DNA of 59,753 nt, from the NCBI GenBank assembly GCA_036376135.1, contig DASVAW010000137.1, positions 1 to 59,753 on the forward strand. The letters run 5' to 3'. Shown one piece after another: positions 43,212 to 52,916 of this stretch (position 1 is the first letter of the stretch; every line of letters starts with the position of its first letter). The translations under genes and the position numbers were made by a program. A model generated the notes under the pieces. That model did no database searches and was not told the DNA's origin. It saw nothing but the letters and a program-made list of their open reading frames with translations. This DNA is from Candidatus Polarisedimenticolaceae bacterium (GTDB lineage: Bacteria > Acidobacteriota > Polarisedimenticolia > Polarisedimenticolales > DASRJG01).

Positions 43212-45484
43212 GCCGGACCCGTCCGCTTCTCGTCGCCGCGCTCGCCCTTTTCGCGTGGGCGTGCGCGTCCCCGGAGCCGCGAAGCGTCGTCGTCGTGACG
43301 CTCGACACCTTCCGGGCGGACCGCATGGGAGCCTACGGCAATCGCGACGGCCTGACGCCGGCGCTCGACGCCTTCGCCGAGGCGTCGGTCGTCTTCGAGG
43401 CGGCCTCCGCCCCGACCCCGATCACCCTCCCGTCGCACACGTCGCTGTTCACCGGCCGCTACCCGACCGCGCACGGCGTCCGGAACAACGGCACCTTCGT
43501 CGTCCCCGCCGGCGAGACGACCCTCGCGGAGATCCTCAAGGAGCGCGGCTTCCGCACCGGCGCGGTCGTCGCGTCGTTCCCGCTCCAGAGCCGCTACGGT
43601 CTCGCGCAGGGGTTCGACCTCTACGACGAGGAGTTCCCGGAGGGAAGCCCGAACGCCGACGGCAGCGTCCCCGTCTTCTTCCAGGAGCGCGACGCCCGCG
43701 CGGTGACCGATCGGGCGCTTCAGGTCTGGGGAAAACTCGGGGACTCCCGCCGCCTCTTGTGGGTCCACTACTTCGACGCCCACGCCCCCTACGCCGCTCC
43801 CGAGCCGTTCGCCTCGCGCCACGCGAAGGCGCCGTACGACGGCGAGATCGCCTGGCTCGACGGCCAGGTGGGACGCCTGCTGGCGCGGGTGCGCGAGGAC
43901 GATCCGAACGCGATCGTGGTGATCGCGGCCGACCACGGGGAGAGCCTGGGGGAGCACGGGGAGAAAACGCACGGCGTCTTCGTCTACGAATCGACGATCC
44001 ACGTTCCGTTCGTCCTGCGGGCCCCGGGGCTCGACGCGAGGCGGGTGGCGGAGCCGGTGAGCCTCGTCGACGTGCTCCCGACGGTGCTGGGCCGGCTCGG
44101 GATCCCGGTCCCCGCCGGGGTGGAGGGGGCGGACCTCGGCGCCACGGTGCTCGCGGGCAAGGCCGCCGCGCGGCCGATCTACGCCGAATCGTGGCTCCCC
44201 AAGCTCCAGTTCCGCTTCTCCGAGCTGACGGCCCTGCGGCGGGGCTCGTTGAAGCGGATCGACGCCCCCGCCCCGGAGCTGTACGACCTCGCCCAGGACC
44301 CGCGCGAGGAGCGGAATCTCGAGGGCGGTCACCCCGACGGCGAGGCGATGGCCGAGGCGCTCGCCGCCTTCCGGGCGGCCGAGGACCCGCAGGCCTCCGA
44401 GCGCGCCGCCGGGGGGCTCTCCGCGGAGGACGAGGCGAAGCTGCGCAGCCTCGGGTACACCTCGGCCGGATCGCTCCGGTCCAACCCCGGCGAGGGACGC
44501 GGCCGCGACCCGAAGGCGATGACCGACTACCTCCAGCGCTACGACCGCGCGGTGGGGTTGGCCTCCGCGGGACGACAGCCGGAGGCGATCCCGCTCCTGC
44601 GCGCGCTCGTCCCGGAGGCCCCCGAGAACTTCATGGTCCGCTACCAGCTCGGCACGGCGCTCCTCACCGCGGGGAACGTGGCGGAAGCGGCCGCGGAGTT
44701 CGCGGAGGTGATCCGCGTCGCACCGGAGTTCGCCAACGGCTACCTGCTCGCGGCGACCGCGGAAGGTCGCCTGGGGCGCGTCGACGACGCCGCGCGCCAC
44801 TACGAGGCCGCGATCGCGCTCGCCCCGGACCTCGTCGAGCCGCGGGTCGCGCTGGGCCGATTGCTCGAATCCGTCGGGCGTTTCGAGGCCGCGGCGGAGG
44901 CCTACCTCGCGGCGGCGAAGGCGGCGCCGCAGGACGCGGAGCCGTCCCGCCGGCTGCTCGAGCTGCGCCAGGGGCGAGGCGAGGGCGCGCGCGGGATCGG
45001 GGACCTCGCGGCGCTCGCCGCCTCGCTCCCCCGCGCGGCCGGGATCTGGTCGGTCGTCGGGCAGGCGCGCCGCCGGGCCGGCGACCTCGAGGGGGCGCGG
45101 GCCGCTTCCGAGCGCGCGAGCGCGGCGGACCCGTTCCTCGCCGAGGCGATGCTCCTGCGGGGCGAGCTGTCGCTCGAGGCGCGCGACCCGGCCGGGGCGC
45201 TGGAAACCTTCGACGCGGTGCTCGCGCGCCGCGCCGACCGCGCCGACGCGATGCTCGGCCGCGCGAAGGCGCTGCTCGCCCTCGGCCGGGCCGTCGAAGC
45301 CGAGGCCACGCTCGCCGAGATCTCCCGGCGCTACCCGCGCCTTTCGGACGGGATCACGCTGCGCGGCCGGTTCCTCGAGCAGACCGGCGAGCGCGCGGCC
45401 GCGGCGCAGGCGTATCGTGAAGCGTTGCGCGTGAACCCCGGGGACGTGGCCGCGCGGGAGGGGCTGCGGCGCCTCTCCCGTTGA
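43208..45484 (+). CDS. Sulfatase-fold hydrolase fused to a TPR domain, lipoprotein
   Basis: The 758-residue protein has a lipobox with Cys19 (LFAWAC), an alkaline-phosphatase-superfamily domain (about 25-400) and six or more TPR repeats (about 440-758). The catalytic domain shows TLDTFRADRMGAYG with metal ligand D33, the nucleophile loop PITLPSHTSLFTGRYP, AADHGESLGEHGEKTHG and VSLVDVLPTVL. At the position where sulfatases have Cys or Ser for formylglycine there is Thr73 (T-L-P-S-H), and the CxPxR motif is absent. A phosphoester or phosphate-transfer reaction is therefore more likely than sulfate cleavage. The start is GTG inside the protease stop. Confidence 0.87.
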   Translation: MSRTRPLLVAALALFAWACASPEPRSVVVVTLDTFRADRMGAYGNRDGLTPALDAFAEASVVFEAASAPTPITLPSHTSLFTGRYPTAHGVRNNGTFVVPAGETTLAEILKERGFRTGAVVASFPLQSRYGLAQGFDLYDEEFPEGSPNADGSVPVFFQERDARAVTDRALQVWGKLGDSRRLLWVHYFDAHAPYAAPEPFASRHAKAPYDGEIAWLDGQVGRLLARVREDDPNAIVVIAADHGESLGEHGEKTHGVFVYESTIHVPFVLRAPGLDARRVAEPVSLVDVLPTVLGRLGIPVPAGVEGADLGATVLAGKAAARPIYAESWLPKLQFRFSELTALRRGSLKRIDAPAPELYDLAQDPREERNLEGGHPDGEAMAEALAAFRAAEDPQASERAAGGLSAEDEAKLRSLGYTSAGSLRSNPGEGRGRDPKAMTDYLQRYDRAVGLASAGRQPEAIPLLRALVPEAPENFMVRYQLGTALLTAGNVAEAAAEFAEVIRVAPEFANGYLLAATAEGRLGRVDDAARHYEAAIALAPDLVEPRVALGRLLESVGRFEAAAEAYLAAAKAAPQDAEPSRRLLELRQGRGEGARGIGDLAALAASLPRAAGIWSVVGQARRRAGDLEGARAASERASAADPFLAEAMLLRGELSLEARDPAGALETFDAVLARRADRADAMLGRAKALLALGRAVEAEATLAEISRRYPRLSDGITLRGRFLEQTGERAAAAQAYREALRVNPGDVAAREGLRRLSR

Positions 45485-45500
45485 TCCGGAGGCGAGCACC

Positions 45501-45965
45501 TTGAACGGCACGACGCTCACGCAGCTGATTCCGGTCCTTCAGGTCGCGGTCGGACCCGTCATCCTGATCTCCGGCGTGGGCCTGCTCCTGCTGAGCATGA
45601 CGAACCGCCTCGGCCGGGTCGTCGACCGCGCGCGCGCGCTCGGCCGCGAGCTGCGCACCGCCGAGGCCGCCGACCGCGCGACCCTGCTGACGCAGCTCGC
45701 CATCCTCGACCGCCGGTCGGGGCTGCTGAACCTCGCGATCACCTGCGTCTCGCTGAGCGTGTTGCTCGCGGCGGTGCTCGTCGCCATCCTGTTCGCCTTC
45801 GCGTTCGCCGGGATCGAGAGCGCCGCGCTCGTGGTCGTCGTCTTCACGGGTTGCCTCGGATCCCTGATCGTCGGTCTCGCGGTGTTCCTGCGCGACGTGA
45901 ATCTCTCCCTCGACGCGTTGCGCCACGAGATCGCGCGCGACCGCGAGGCGGCCGGGCGGGCGTGA
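45501..45965 (+). CDS. DUF2721 membrane protein
   Basis: This 154-residue protein has one N-terminal membrane segment (VGPVILISGVGLLLLSM), then NRLGRVVDRARALGRELR, then two more membrane segments (ITCVSLSVLLAAVLVAILFA and LVVVVFTGCLGSLIVGLAVF). This is the DUF2721 layout; function is unknown. The start is TTG with GGAGG about 8 bases upstream. It sits 16 bases after the TPR-sulfatase gene and overlaps the next gene by 1 base (TGATG). Confidence 0.88.
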   Translation: MNGTTLTQLIPVLQVAVGPVILISGVGLLLLSMTNRLGRVVDRARALGRELRTAEAADRATLLTQLAILDRRSGLLNLAITCVSLSVLLAAVLVAILFAFAFAGIESAALVVVVFTGCLGSLIVGLAVFLRDVNLSLDALRHEIARDREAAGRA

Positions 45966-47263
45966 TGCTCGCGCTCTTGCTCGGCGTCTCGATCGTCCTC
46001 TCGGACGGTCGCGTCCTCGAGGGGAGCGACCTGCGTCGCCAGGGGGCGAGCTACCAGCTCACGCTCGCCTCGGGCGAGGTCGTATCCCTTCCCGAAGGCC
46101 TCGTCCGCGAGATCCGGCTGACCGACGACGGGCCGAAGCCGGCGCCGACCGCGATCCGCCCCGCCGCTCCCGAGACCCTCGCCGGGGACGCCGATTCCCG
46201 ACGCCCGCCGTCGTCGCAAACGCTGCGCCGCGCCCTCGGCCCCCCGGCGACGTTCGTCGAGCCGAAGGTCGATCCGTCGTGGCAGCCGGCCCCCGCCGTC
46301 GATCCCGAGCGCGACGTGCTCGCCCCGCAACGGTCGTCGTTCATGCCGAGCCTCATCGACCCGAACTGGACGCCGGAGTCCGCCTTCGACGCGGGGATCG
46401 ACGTGCTCGCGTCGAGCCGGGCCCGGTTCACCCCCGCGCGCGTCGAGCCGTCATGGAAGGCCCGCGACGGATTCGGGGACGCGCCGGCCTCCCCCGTCTC
46501 GAAGGAGCGGTTCTTCAGCGCGGCGCAGGCGGCGCCGATCCCCGAGGCGGACTTCGCTCCCGACCGCTGCGCGGCGACCCTACTCCCGGGAGAGACCGCC
46601 CTCGCCGAGCCGCGGGCGGCGCGGGAGGACGAGCCCGCGCTCGAGCCGCTGCGCCTTTCGCTCTGGCGCGCCGAGCGCGAGTCGGACGGGCGCCGCGTGC
46701 GGATCGTCTTCGCCGCGGACGGCGACGCCTGCCGTCCGCTGGGCGGCGACCTCGGCGGCGACAAGTCCGCCGAGCGCGCCCTCGCGGCGTGGGTCGCGGC
46801 GGTGGGCGCCCGGCGCCCGCTCCCCGCGACCCGCGACGCCAAGCTCGCGCTGGCGCTGGCGCTCGTGACGCTCACCGAGCCCGACGCGAGCGGCGCGCGC
46901 GACGCGTCGCTGAAGCTGCTCACCGACCGCGACGCGCTCGCGACCGACTCCCGCCAGGTCCCCCTGCGCTGCGCGTCGACCCCGCCCGAGCGCAACCGCG
47001 CGGCCCGCGCCGCGCTCGATGCGTTCCGGCCGCCGCACGTGGCCGGAAAACCCGGCGCCGAGCTCGCGACGTTTTTCACGTGGAGCCCCGCGCGCGGCGT
47101 GGTGCGCCGCCACGCGGTGACGCTGCCGTCGGACGGCGTCCCGCAGGTCGTGACCGAGATCGTCGCCGAGCACGTCGGCGCCCACGACGACGACCGACCC
47201 GCGGGGTCGCCGGCGCTGCGCGCGACGACGCCGGAGACCCTGGCCCCGAAGCCCGCCCGCTAG
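45965..47263 (+). CDS. Exported protein of unknown function with internal repeats
   Basis: The 432-residue protein has a short hydrophobic N-terminus followed by SDGRVLEGSDLRRQGASYQL and ASGEVVSLPEGLVREIRL, a small beta domain seen in many exported proteins of unknown role. Residues about 96-175 contain three imperfect repeats: FVEPKVDPSWQPAPAVDPER, FMPSLIDPNWTPESAFDAGI and FTPARVEPSWKARDGF, with DVLA between units. The C-terminal half has no known family signature. It ends in a CTAG shared with the convergent kinase-like gene. Confidence 0.7.
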   Translation: MLALLLGVSIVLSDGRVLEGSDLRRQGASYQLTLASGEVVSLPEGLVREIRLTDDGPKPAPTAIRPAAPETLAGDADSRRPPSSQTLRRALGPPATFVEPKVDPSWQPAPAVDPERDVLAPQRSSFMPSLIDPNWTPESAFDAGIDVLASSRARFTPARVEPSWKARDGFGDAPASPVSKERFFSAAQAAPIPEADFAPDRCAATLLPGETALAEPRAAREDEPALEPLRLSLWRAERESDGRRVRIVFAADGDACRPLGGDLGGDKSAERALAAWVAAVGARRPLPATRDAKLALALALVTLTEPDASGARDASLKLLTDRDALATDSRQVPLRCASTPPERNRAARAALDAFRPPHVAGKPGAELATFFTWSPARGVVRRHAVTLPSDGVPQVVTEIVAEHVGAHDDDRPAGSPALRATTPETLAPKPAR

Positions 47264-47892
47264 GGCATGCCGAGGTACCCCTCGGCCTCCATCCAGTCGG
47301 CGACCCGATCGGCCGCCCCCGCCGGATCGTCGTCGGAGACGTCGAGGTCCAGGCGCGGCAGGCGGCTCCGCCCGCAGGCCTCGCGGAACAGCTCCTGCTC
47401 GCGGATGAAGCGCCCGAGGTCGTCGTACTGGCCGGGGTTCCCGGAGACCTTGAGGCGCTCCTCCCGCGCCGCGGCGAACGAGTCCGGCGAGCGGCTGCAG
47501 TGGACGACGACGAAGCGCAGCGGGAGGAGGCGGTCCTCCAGCCACGCGAAGTCGTAGAGCTTCCCGCGCTCCTGCAGCTGGTGGACCTGGGTCGAGATGT
47601 GGAACCGGTCCACGATCCACGAGTAATAGGGCATCAGCTCGAACAGGCGGGCCCAGGTCGCGAAGGTCTCCATCGCGCGGGCTTCCTCCTCGGGTGCGAA
47701 GTTGAGCAGTCCCCGCCCCCACGGGAAGTTCGTGAACGCGCACCACTCCCCGGAGATCAGCGGCGAGTGATAACGGTACTTCCGGGGCCCGACGATGCGC
47801 GGATGCTCGTTGAGCGCGAACGCGAGGTCGGTCTTGTGGGTGAGGCGCGTGCCTTCGAGGATGACCTTCGGGGTCAGCTTGGGGGGCTTCAT
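47260..47892 (-). CDS. P-loop kinase-like protein of unknown substrate
   Basis: This 210-residue protein resembles thymidylate or deoxynucleoside kinases in outline. It has an N-terminal strand and loop (VILEGTRLTHKTDLAFALNE), a Trp/Phe-rich middle, DRFHIST at the place of the DR-x motif, and a C-terminal strand LRFVVVHCSRSP. The Walker A reads G-T-R-L-T-H-K-T, with His where Gly normally precedes Lys. It lies 38 bases downstream of the initiator tRNA on the same strand and may be expressed from that promoter. No Shine-Dalgarno is visible. The stop is shared with the preceding gene in CTAG. Confidence 0.6.
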   Translation of the reverse strand: MKPPKLTPKVILEGTRLTHKTDLAFALNEHPRIVGPRKYRYHSPLISGEWCAFTNFPWGRGLLNFAPEEEARAMETFATWARLFELMPYYSWIVDRFHISTQVHQLQERGKLYDFAWLEDRLLPLRFVVVHCSRSPDSFAAAREERLKVSGNPGQYDDLGRFIREQELFREACGRSRLPRLDLDVSDDDPAGAADRVADWMEAEGYLGMP

Positions 47893-47930
47893 CGGCGCGA
47901 CACGACGTCCGGAGGCTTCGAATCGAAGTT

Positions 47931-48007
<77 letters not shown>

Positions 48008-48571
48008 TCAAGGTTCGTTCGAAGCGCGCGGCACTATAGCAGATCGACCCGACTCATCAAGGCCGGGACCGGTGCCGCCGCGCGTCACCACGACGATCTC
48101 GCCGGGCTTGGCGTAGCCGAGTTTCTCGCGCGCGATCCGCTCGATCGCGCGTGGGTCGCGCTTGAGGCGTTCGACCTCCGCGCGAAGCGCCGACACGCGC
48201 TGCTGCTGCTCCTCGAAGTCCCCCTCGAGCGCGGCGAGCTCGGCCCGTTGCGCGCGGACGTCGATCCAGCCCCGCTCGCCGAAGATCGCGGTCAGGACCC
48301 CGGTGACGAAGACGACGGCGAGCGCCGCGACGTAGACGTTCCGGCGGCGGCGGCGGCGGCGGGCCGCCTCGGGGGTCGGATCCCCCGGACGCTCGTACTC
48401 CCCCGCCGCGACGGCGTCGGAGGATTCGGGGCCGAGCGGGCGCGCGTCGGTCGCGCGGCCGTCCGGCCGGAGCGTCAGGTCCGGCGAAGGCACGGGCCTG
48501 CCCGGGTCGAACAACCCGCGTTGGGAAGAGCCGCCCTTCCCGCCCCGCCGGAAGCGGAGGATCTTCGCCAC
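48008..48571 (-). CDS. Septum formation initiator FtsB/DivIC family protein
   Basis: The 187-residue protein has a long charged, Arg/Gly-rich N-terminus of about 75 residues, one membrane helix (NVYVAALAVVFVTGVLTAIF), a coiled coil (ELAALEGDFEEQQQRVSALR) and the C-terminal segment IERIAREKLGYAKPGEIVVV, the FtsB/DivIC signature. It acts in the cell-division FtsQLB complex. The N-terminal extension is longer than in most homologues. The GTG start is right after eno, the usual neighbour of ftsB. Its stop abuts the tRNA. Confidence 0.88.
   Translation of the reverse strand: MAKILRFRRGGKGGSSQRGLFDPGRPVPSPDLTLRPDGRATDARPLGPESSDAVAAGEYERPGDPTPEAARRRRRRRNVYVAALAVVFVTGVLTAIFGERGWIDVRAQRAELAALEGDFEEQQQRVSALRAEVERLKRDPRAIERIAREKLGYAKPGEIVVVTRGGTGPGLDESGRSAIVPRASNEP
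48033..48060 (-). promoter_or_regulatory. Promoter of the initiator tRNA
   Basis: TTGATG and TATAGT with a 16-base spacer lie inside the last codons of ftsB, with a start site near 48026, about 19 bases before the tRNA. Both hexamers are close to consensus. Confidence 0.6.
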
Positions 48572-49935
<1,364 letters not shown>

Positions 49936-49949
49936 GGCAACTCGAACAA

Positions 49950-49961
49950 AACCCCGGGGTT
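49950..49961. promoter_or_regulatory. 12-bp palindrome AACCCCGGGGTT upstream of cutA
   Basis: A perfect palindrome lies 20 bases before the cutA start in the eno-cutA divergent gap. It could be an operator, or chance in GC-rich DNA. Confidence 0.3.
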
Positions 49962-49981
49962 AGGTCCCCGCCGAGGTGGCG

Positions 49982-50314
49982 ATGGAGAGGGTCGGAAACG
50001 CGGTCGTCGTGGTGCTGTCGACCGCCCCGGACGTGGCGACGGCCCAAAGGCTCGCAAACGCCCTCGTCGAGCGGCGGCTGGCCGCGTGCGTCCAGGTGAT
50101 TCCCGGGATCCTCTCGACCTACCGGTGGAAGGGCGACGTGCAGCGCGACGACGAGGTCCTGCTCCTCGTCAAGACGACGCGGGCGGGGGCCGAGGCGGTG
50201 CAAGGCGCGATCGCGCAGCTCCACCCGTACGAGGTCCCCGAAGTCGTCGTGCTCCCGGTCGAAGGGGGCGGCGATGCCTACCTGCGCTGGGTCGCGGAGA
50301 ACGTCGGCGGCTAG
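49982..50314 (+). CDS. cutA: Divalent-cation tolerance protein CutA
   Basis: This 110-residue trimeric PII-like protein has the family sequence RLAACVQVIPGILSTYRWKG, then DDEVLLLVKTTRAGAEAV and LHPYEVPEVVVLPVEGG. It is linked to copper tolerance, though its exact role is unclear. I chose the ATG at 49982 because GAGG sits 6 bases upstream. A GTG two codons earlier is also possible. It ends in a CTAG shared with the convergent PLP enzyme gene. Confidence 0.95.
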   Translation: MERVGNAVVVVLSTAPDVATAQRLANALVERRLAACVQVIPGILSTYRWKGDVQRDDEVLLLVKTTRAGAEAVQGAIAQLHPYEVPEVVVLPVEGGGDAYLRWVAENVGG

Positions 50315-51474
50315 AGCGCCTTCAGCGCCTGCCCGAGGTCCTTCCTGAGGTCCTCGACGTCCTCGAGCCCGACGCTGATGCGCACGAGGCCGTCGGTCAC
50401 TCCGATCCTCCTCCGCTGCGCCTTCGGCACCGAGCCGTGGGTCATCGAGGCCGGGTGCGAGATCAGCGTCTCGACCCCGCCGAGGCTCTCCGCCAGGGCG
50501 CACAGCTCGACCTTCTTGAGGAACCGCTTCGCGCGGGCGAGCGACCCGAGATCGAACGAGATCATGCCGCCGAACCCCGACATCTGACGGCGCGCGAGGG
50601 CGTGCTGCGGGTGGCTCTTGAGCCCCGGATAGATCACCCGGACGATCCCCCGCTTCGCATCGAGCCAGCGCGCGAGCTCCCCGGCGGTGCGCGCGTGGCG
50701 CTCCATCCGCACCGGAAGCGTCTTGATGCCGCGCAGGATCAGGAACGACTCCATCGGCGAGAGGATCGAGCCGATGGTCTTCTGCAGCCACGCCATCCGG
50801 TCGGCATCCTCGCGCCGCGTGAGCACGGCGACCCCGCCCAGGCTGTCGCTGTGACCGTTGAGGTACTTCGTCGTCGAGTGGATCACGATGTCCGCGCCGA
50901 GGGCGATCGGCTGCTGGAAGTAGGGGCTCATGAAGGTGTTGTCGACGACGAAGCGGAGCTTTCGCGCCTTCGCGATCTTCGCCGCGCCGGCGAGGTCGGT
51001 GAGCCCGAGCACCGGGTTCGTCGGCGTCTCGACGAACAGCATCCGCGTCGAGGGCTTGATCGCCCCTTCGATCGCGGCGAGGTCGGAGGTGTCGACCCAG
51101 GAGAAGTCGAGGCCGAACTGCCGGAGCAGCCCCTCGAACAGGCGGTAGGTCCCGCCGTAGACGTTGCGCGAGACGACCACGTGATCCCCGGACTCGAGCA
51201 GCGACAACACCGCGTGCGTCGCCGCGACCCCCGAAGCGAAGCAGCGCGCTTCCAGCCCCCCCTCGAGGGCGGCGAGGTTGCGCTCGAGGGCGGAGCGCGT
51301 CGGGTTGATCACGCGGCCGTAGTCGTACGGCCACCCCTCGCCGAGGCCGGGCTGCCGGTAGGTCGAGGTGAAGTAGACCGGCTGCATCACCGCGCCGGTC
51401 GTCGGGTCGGGGATCTGTCCGGCGTGGATCGCCTGGGTCGCGAAGCCGGGTTTGCCGCGTCTCGGGGGTGCCAT
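50311..51474 (-). CDS. Cys/Met metabolism PLP-dependent enzyme (cystathionine gamma-synthase/lyase family)
   Basis: This 387-residue PLP enzyme acts on sulfur amino acids. Family marks are TQAIHAGQIPDPTTGAVM, PVYFTSTYRQ, ASGVAATHAVLSLLESGDHV, VETPTNPVLGL, the PLP lysine in STTKYLNGHSD, and SLGGVETLISHPASMTHGSV. Synthase, lyase and other family members cannot be told apart by eye. The ATG at 51474 has GGGAGGAG upstream. The IS1-like element lies 42 bases upstream and may have separated the gene from an older promoter. Confidence 0.9.
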   Translation of the reverse strand: MAPPRRGKPGFATQAIHAGQIPDPTTGAVMQPVYFTSTYRQPGLGEGWPYDYGRVINPTRSALERNLAALEGGLEARCFASGVAATHAVLSLLESGDHVVVSRNVYGGTYRLFEGLLRQFGLDFSWVDTSDLAAIEGAIKPSTRMLFVETPTNPVLGLTDLAGAAKIAKARKLRFVVDNTFMSPYFQQPIALGADIVIHSTTKYLNGHSDSLGGVAVLTRREDADRMAWLQKTIGSILSPMESFLILRGIKTLPVRMERHARTAGELARWLDAKRGIVRVIYPGLKSHPQHALARRQMSGFGGMISFDLGSLARAKRFLKKVELCALAESLGGVETLISHPASMTHGSVPKAQRRRIGVTDGLVRISVGLEDVEDLRKDLGQALKAL

Positions 51475-51507
51475 GGATCGTCTCCTCCCGGAAGCCCCGG
51501 ACGTTAG

Positions 51508-51516
51508 CACGCGCTC
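51508..51516. repeat. Target-site duplication, left copy (CACGCGCTC)
   Basis: Nine bases directly left of the insertion sequence. The identical nine bases follow its right end at 52908-52916. Confidence 0.9.
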
Positions 51517-51538
51517 CATGGTGGTGCGGAGCGTGTTG
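51517..51538. repeat. Left terminal inverted repeat of the IS
   Basis: Twenty-two bases starting CATGGTGGTGCGG, a perfect inverted copy of 52886-52907. Confidence 0.95.
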
Positions 51539-51651
51539 CCGGGAGGCGACCGGCGGCGGACGCGAGGCGGACGCCCGCGGACTCCCAAGCGGACGCCTCG
51601 CCCGATTTCAAGGCTCTTTTCGCGGGCACGCCGGGTGCTTGCCTCGACCCC

Positions 51652-52809
51652 ATGCGCTGGCCGATTCACAGGGTCGAGAAACAACGCCGCTTCGTGCCGC
51701 GGTTCTGCCCGCGGAAGGACTGCGCGCAGCACACGCTCCGCGAGGGGGAGACCTTTCGGTTCCAATACCACGGCTCGTACCGCCGCCGGGACGGCCGACG
51801 CGTCCCCCGCTACCGCTGCCTCGCCTGCGGGAGGACCTCGAGCAAGCAGGCCTTCGCCCTCTCGTACTTCCTGAAGCGACCGGAGCTCCTCGTTCCGATC
51901 TTCGCCGGGCTCCAGGCCGGCTCGTGCCATCGTCAGCTCGCGCGGTCGCTCGGCTGCGCCCCCTCGACCGTCACGCGACAGAGCGCAAGGCTCGGTCGTC
52001 ACGCGCTCCTCCTCACCGCAAGCGCGCTCTCGGAATTGGGAGAGCTGAGCGAAGAGCTCGTCGCCGATCACTTCGAGACCTTCGTCGGAACCCAGGACTA
52101 CCCCGTCGGAGTCGCCACCGTGGTCGGCAAGCAGTCCTGGTTCATCTACGCCCTCGACCCTGCGCCTCACGCTCGAGCCGGCACACGAACGCCCTTCCAG
52201 GAAGCCAAGCGACGTGCGCGGCCCCCGCAGCCGACGCGAGGCGGGTATGTCGGCTCGATGATCCGCATTCTCGATGCGTTGCTTCATTTCTTCCCGGACA
52301 AACGCTCGCTCTCGCTTCGCACCGACGGCCACGCGAGTTACCGACAGGTCGTGTCCAGCACGAAGTTCCGGAGCCGGGTCCGGCACGCCGCGTTCCCGAA
52401 TCCGAAGCGAGGGCCCAAGGGCTCGCCGCGCAGCGCCTCGGCCATCGTCCGCGACCGCGCGATGTTCCCGGTCGACGCGCTCCACGGGCTGTTGCGCCAC
52501 TCCGAGAGCCATCACCGGCGGGAGACGATCGCCTTCGGGCGTCGGACCAACGCGATCCTCGAGCGGCTGTACCTCGCCATCGCCTGGCGCAATTTCGTGA
52601 AGGGGGTCTCGGAGCGCCGACCCGATCCGACGACCCCCGCGATGCGGCTGGGATTGACGACCGAGCCGTGGACCTGGGCGCGCGTCCTGGCGCGACGGCT
52701 GTTCCCCGGCCGGGTCCGCGTCCCCGCGAGTTGGCTCGAGGTCTACCGCCGCGCCTGGATCACGCCGGGCATCCCGAACGCCGCGCACAAACTGGGGTTG
52801 GCGTACTGA
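51652..52809 (+). CDS. IS1-like DDE transposase
   Basis: The 385-residue protein has an N-terminal zinc ribbon (CPRKDC at one end, YRCLACGRTSSKQAF at the other), then a helix-turn-helix-like stretch (RQLARSLGCAPSTVTRQSAR), then a DDE domain. The candidate catalytic residues are the D/E region of ADHFETFVGTQD, D in LRTDGHASYR, and E in RRTNAILERLY, which follows HRRETIAFGRR. These match the order in IS1 InsB (VGSK, TDG, ...FSKSVE). Classic IS1 makes its transposase by frameshifting; this gene is a single open frame. I infer the IS1 group from motif order and target duplication. Confidence 0.85.
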   Translation: MRWPIHRVEKQRRFVPRFCPRKDCAQHTLREGETFRFQYHGSYRRRDGRRVPRYRCLACGRTSSKQAFALSYFLKRPELLVPIFAGLQAGSCHRQLARSLGCAPSTVTRQSARLGRHALLLTASALSELGELSEELVADHFETFVGTQDYPVGVATVVGKQSWFIYALDPAPHARAGTRTPFQEAKRRARPPQPTRGGYVGSMIRILDALLHFFPDKRSLSLRTDGHASYRQVVSSTKFRSRVRHAAFPNPKRGPKGSPRSASAIVRDRAMFPVDALHGLLRHSESHHRRETIAFGRRTNAILERLYLAIAWRNFVKGVSERRPDPTTPAMRLGLTTEPWTWARVLARRLFPGRVRVPASWLEVYRRAWITPGIPNAAHKLGLAY

Positions 52810-52885
52810 CCAAGCCGGTCGCGCCACCGCGTTGCGCGTGGACGCGACCGGAATGGCCGAAGAGCGGGGGCGTGGGCCCGGCTTC

Positions 52886-52907
52886 CAACACGCTCCGCAC
52901 CACCATG
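52886..52907. repeat. Right terminal inverted repeat of the IS
   Basis: Perfect inverted copy of 51517-51538, ending CCGCACCACCATG. Confidence 0.95.
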
Positions 52908-52916
52908 CACGCGCTC
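52908..52916. repeat. Target-site duplication, right copy (CACGCGCTC)
   Basis: Identical to 51508-51516. The last two bases overlap the stop codon of the neighbouring minus-strand gene. Confidence 0.9.

Larger units (their letters stand above)
51517..52907 (+). mobile_element. Complete IS1-like insertion sequence, 1,391 bp
   Basis: Perfect 22-bp terminal inverted repeats, one intact transposase gene and a perfect 9-bp target duplication on both sides mark a complete and probably recent insertion. The 9-bp duplication fits the IS1 family (8-10 bp). The element landed between two same-direction minus-strand genes. The duplicated target covers the first two bases (t, c) of the reverse-complemented stop codon of the gene at 52,915, and the stop codon stays intact. 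Interior sequence outside the gene holds only the ends and a short leader (51,539-51,651) and trailer (52,810-52,885). Confidence 0.93.

Noticed and set aside
43208-45484. Formylglycine sulfatase
   Set aside because: The C/S-x-P-x-R motif is absent; the nucleophile position is Thr followed by L-P-S-H.
42995-45520. An 841-codon open frame on the minus strand opposite the sulfatase-TPR gene
   Set aside because: Its sequence is rich in Arg, Gly and Val without any domain, while the plus frame encodes a complete, recognisable protein.
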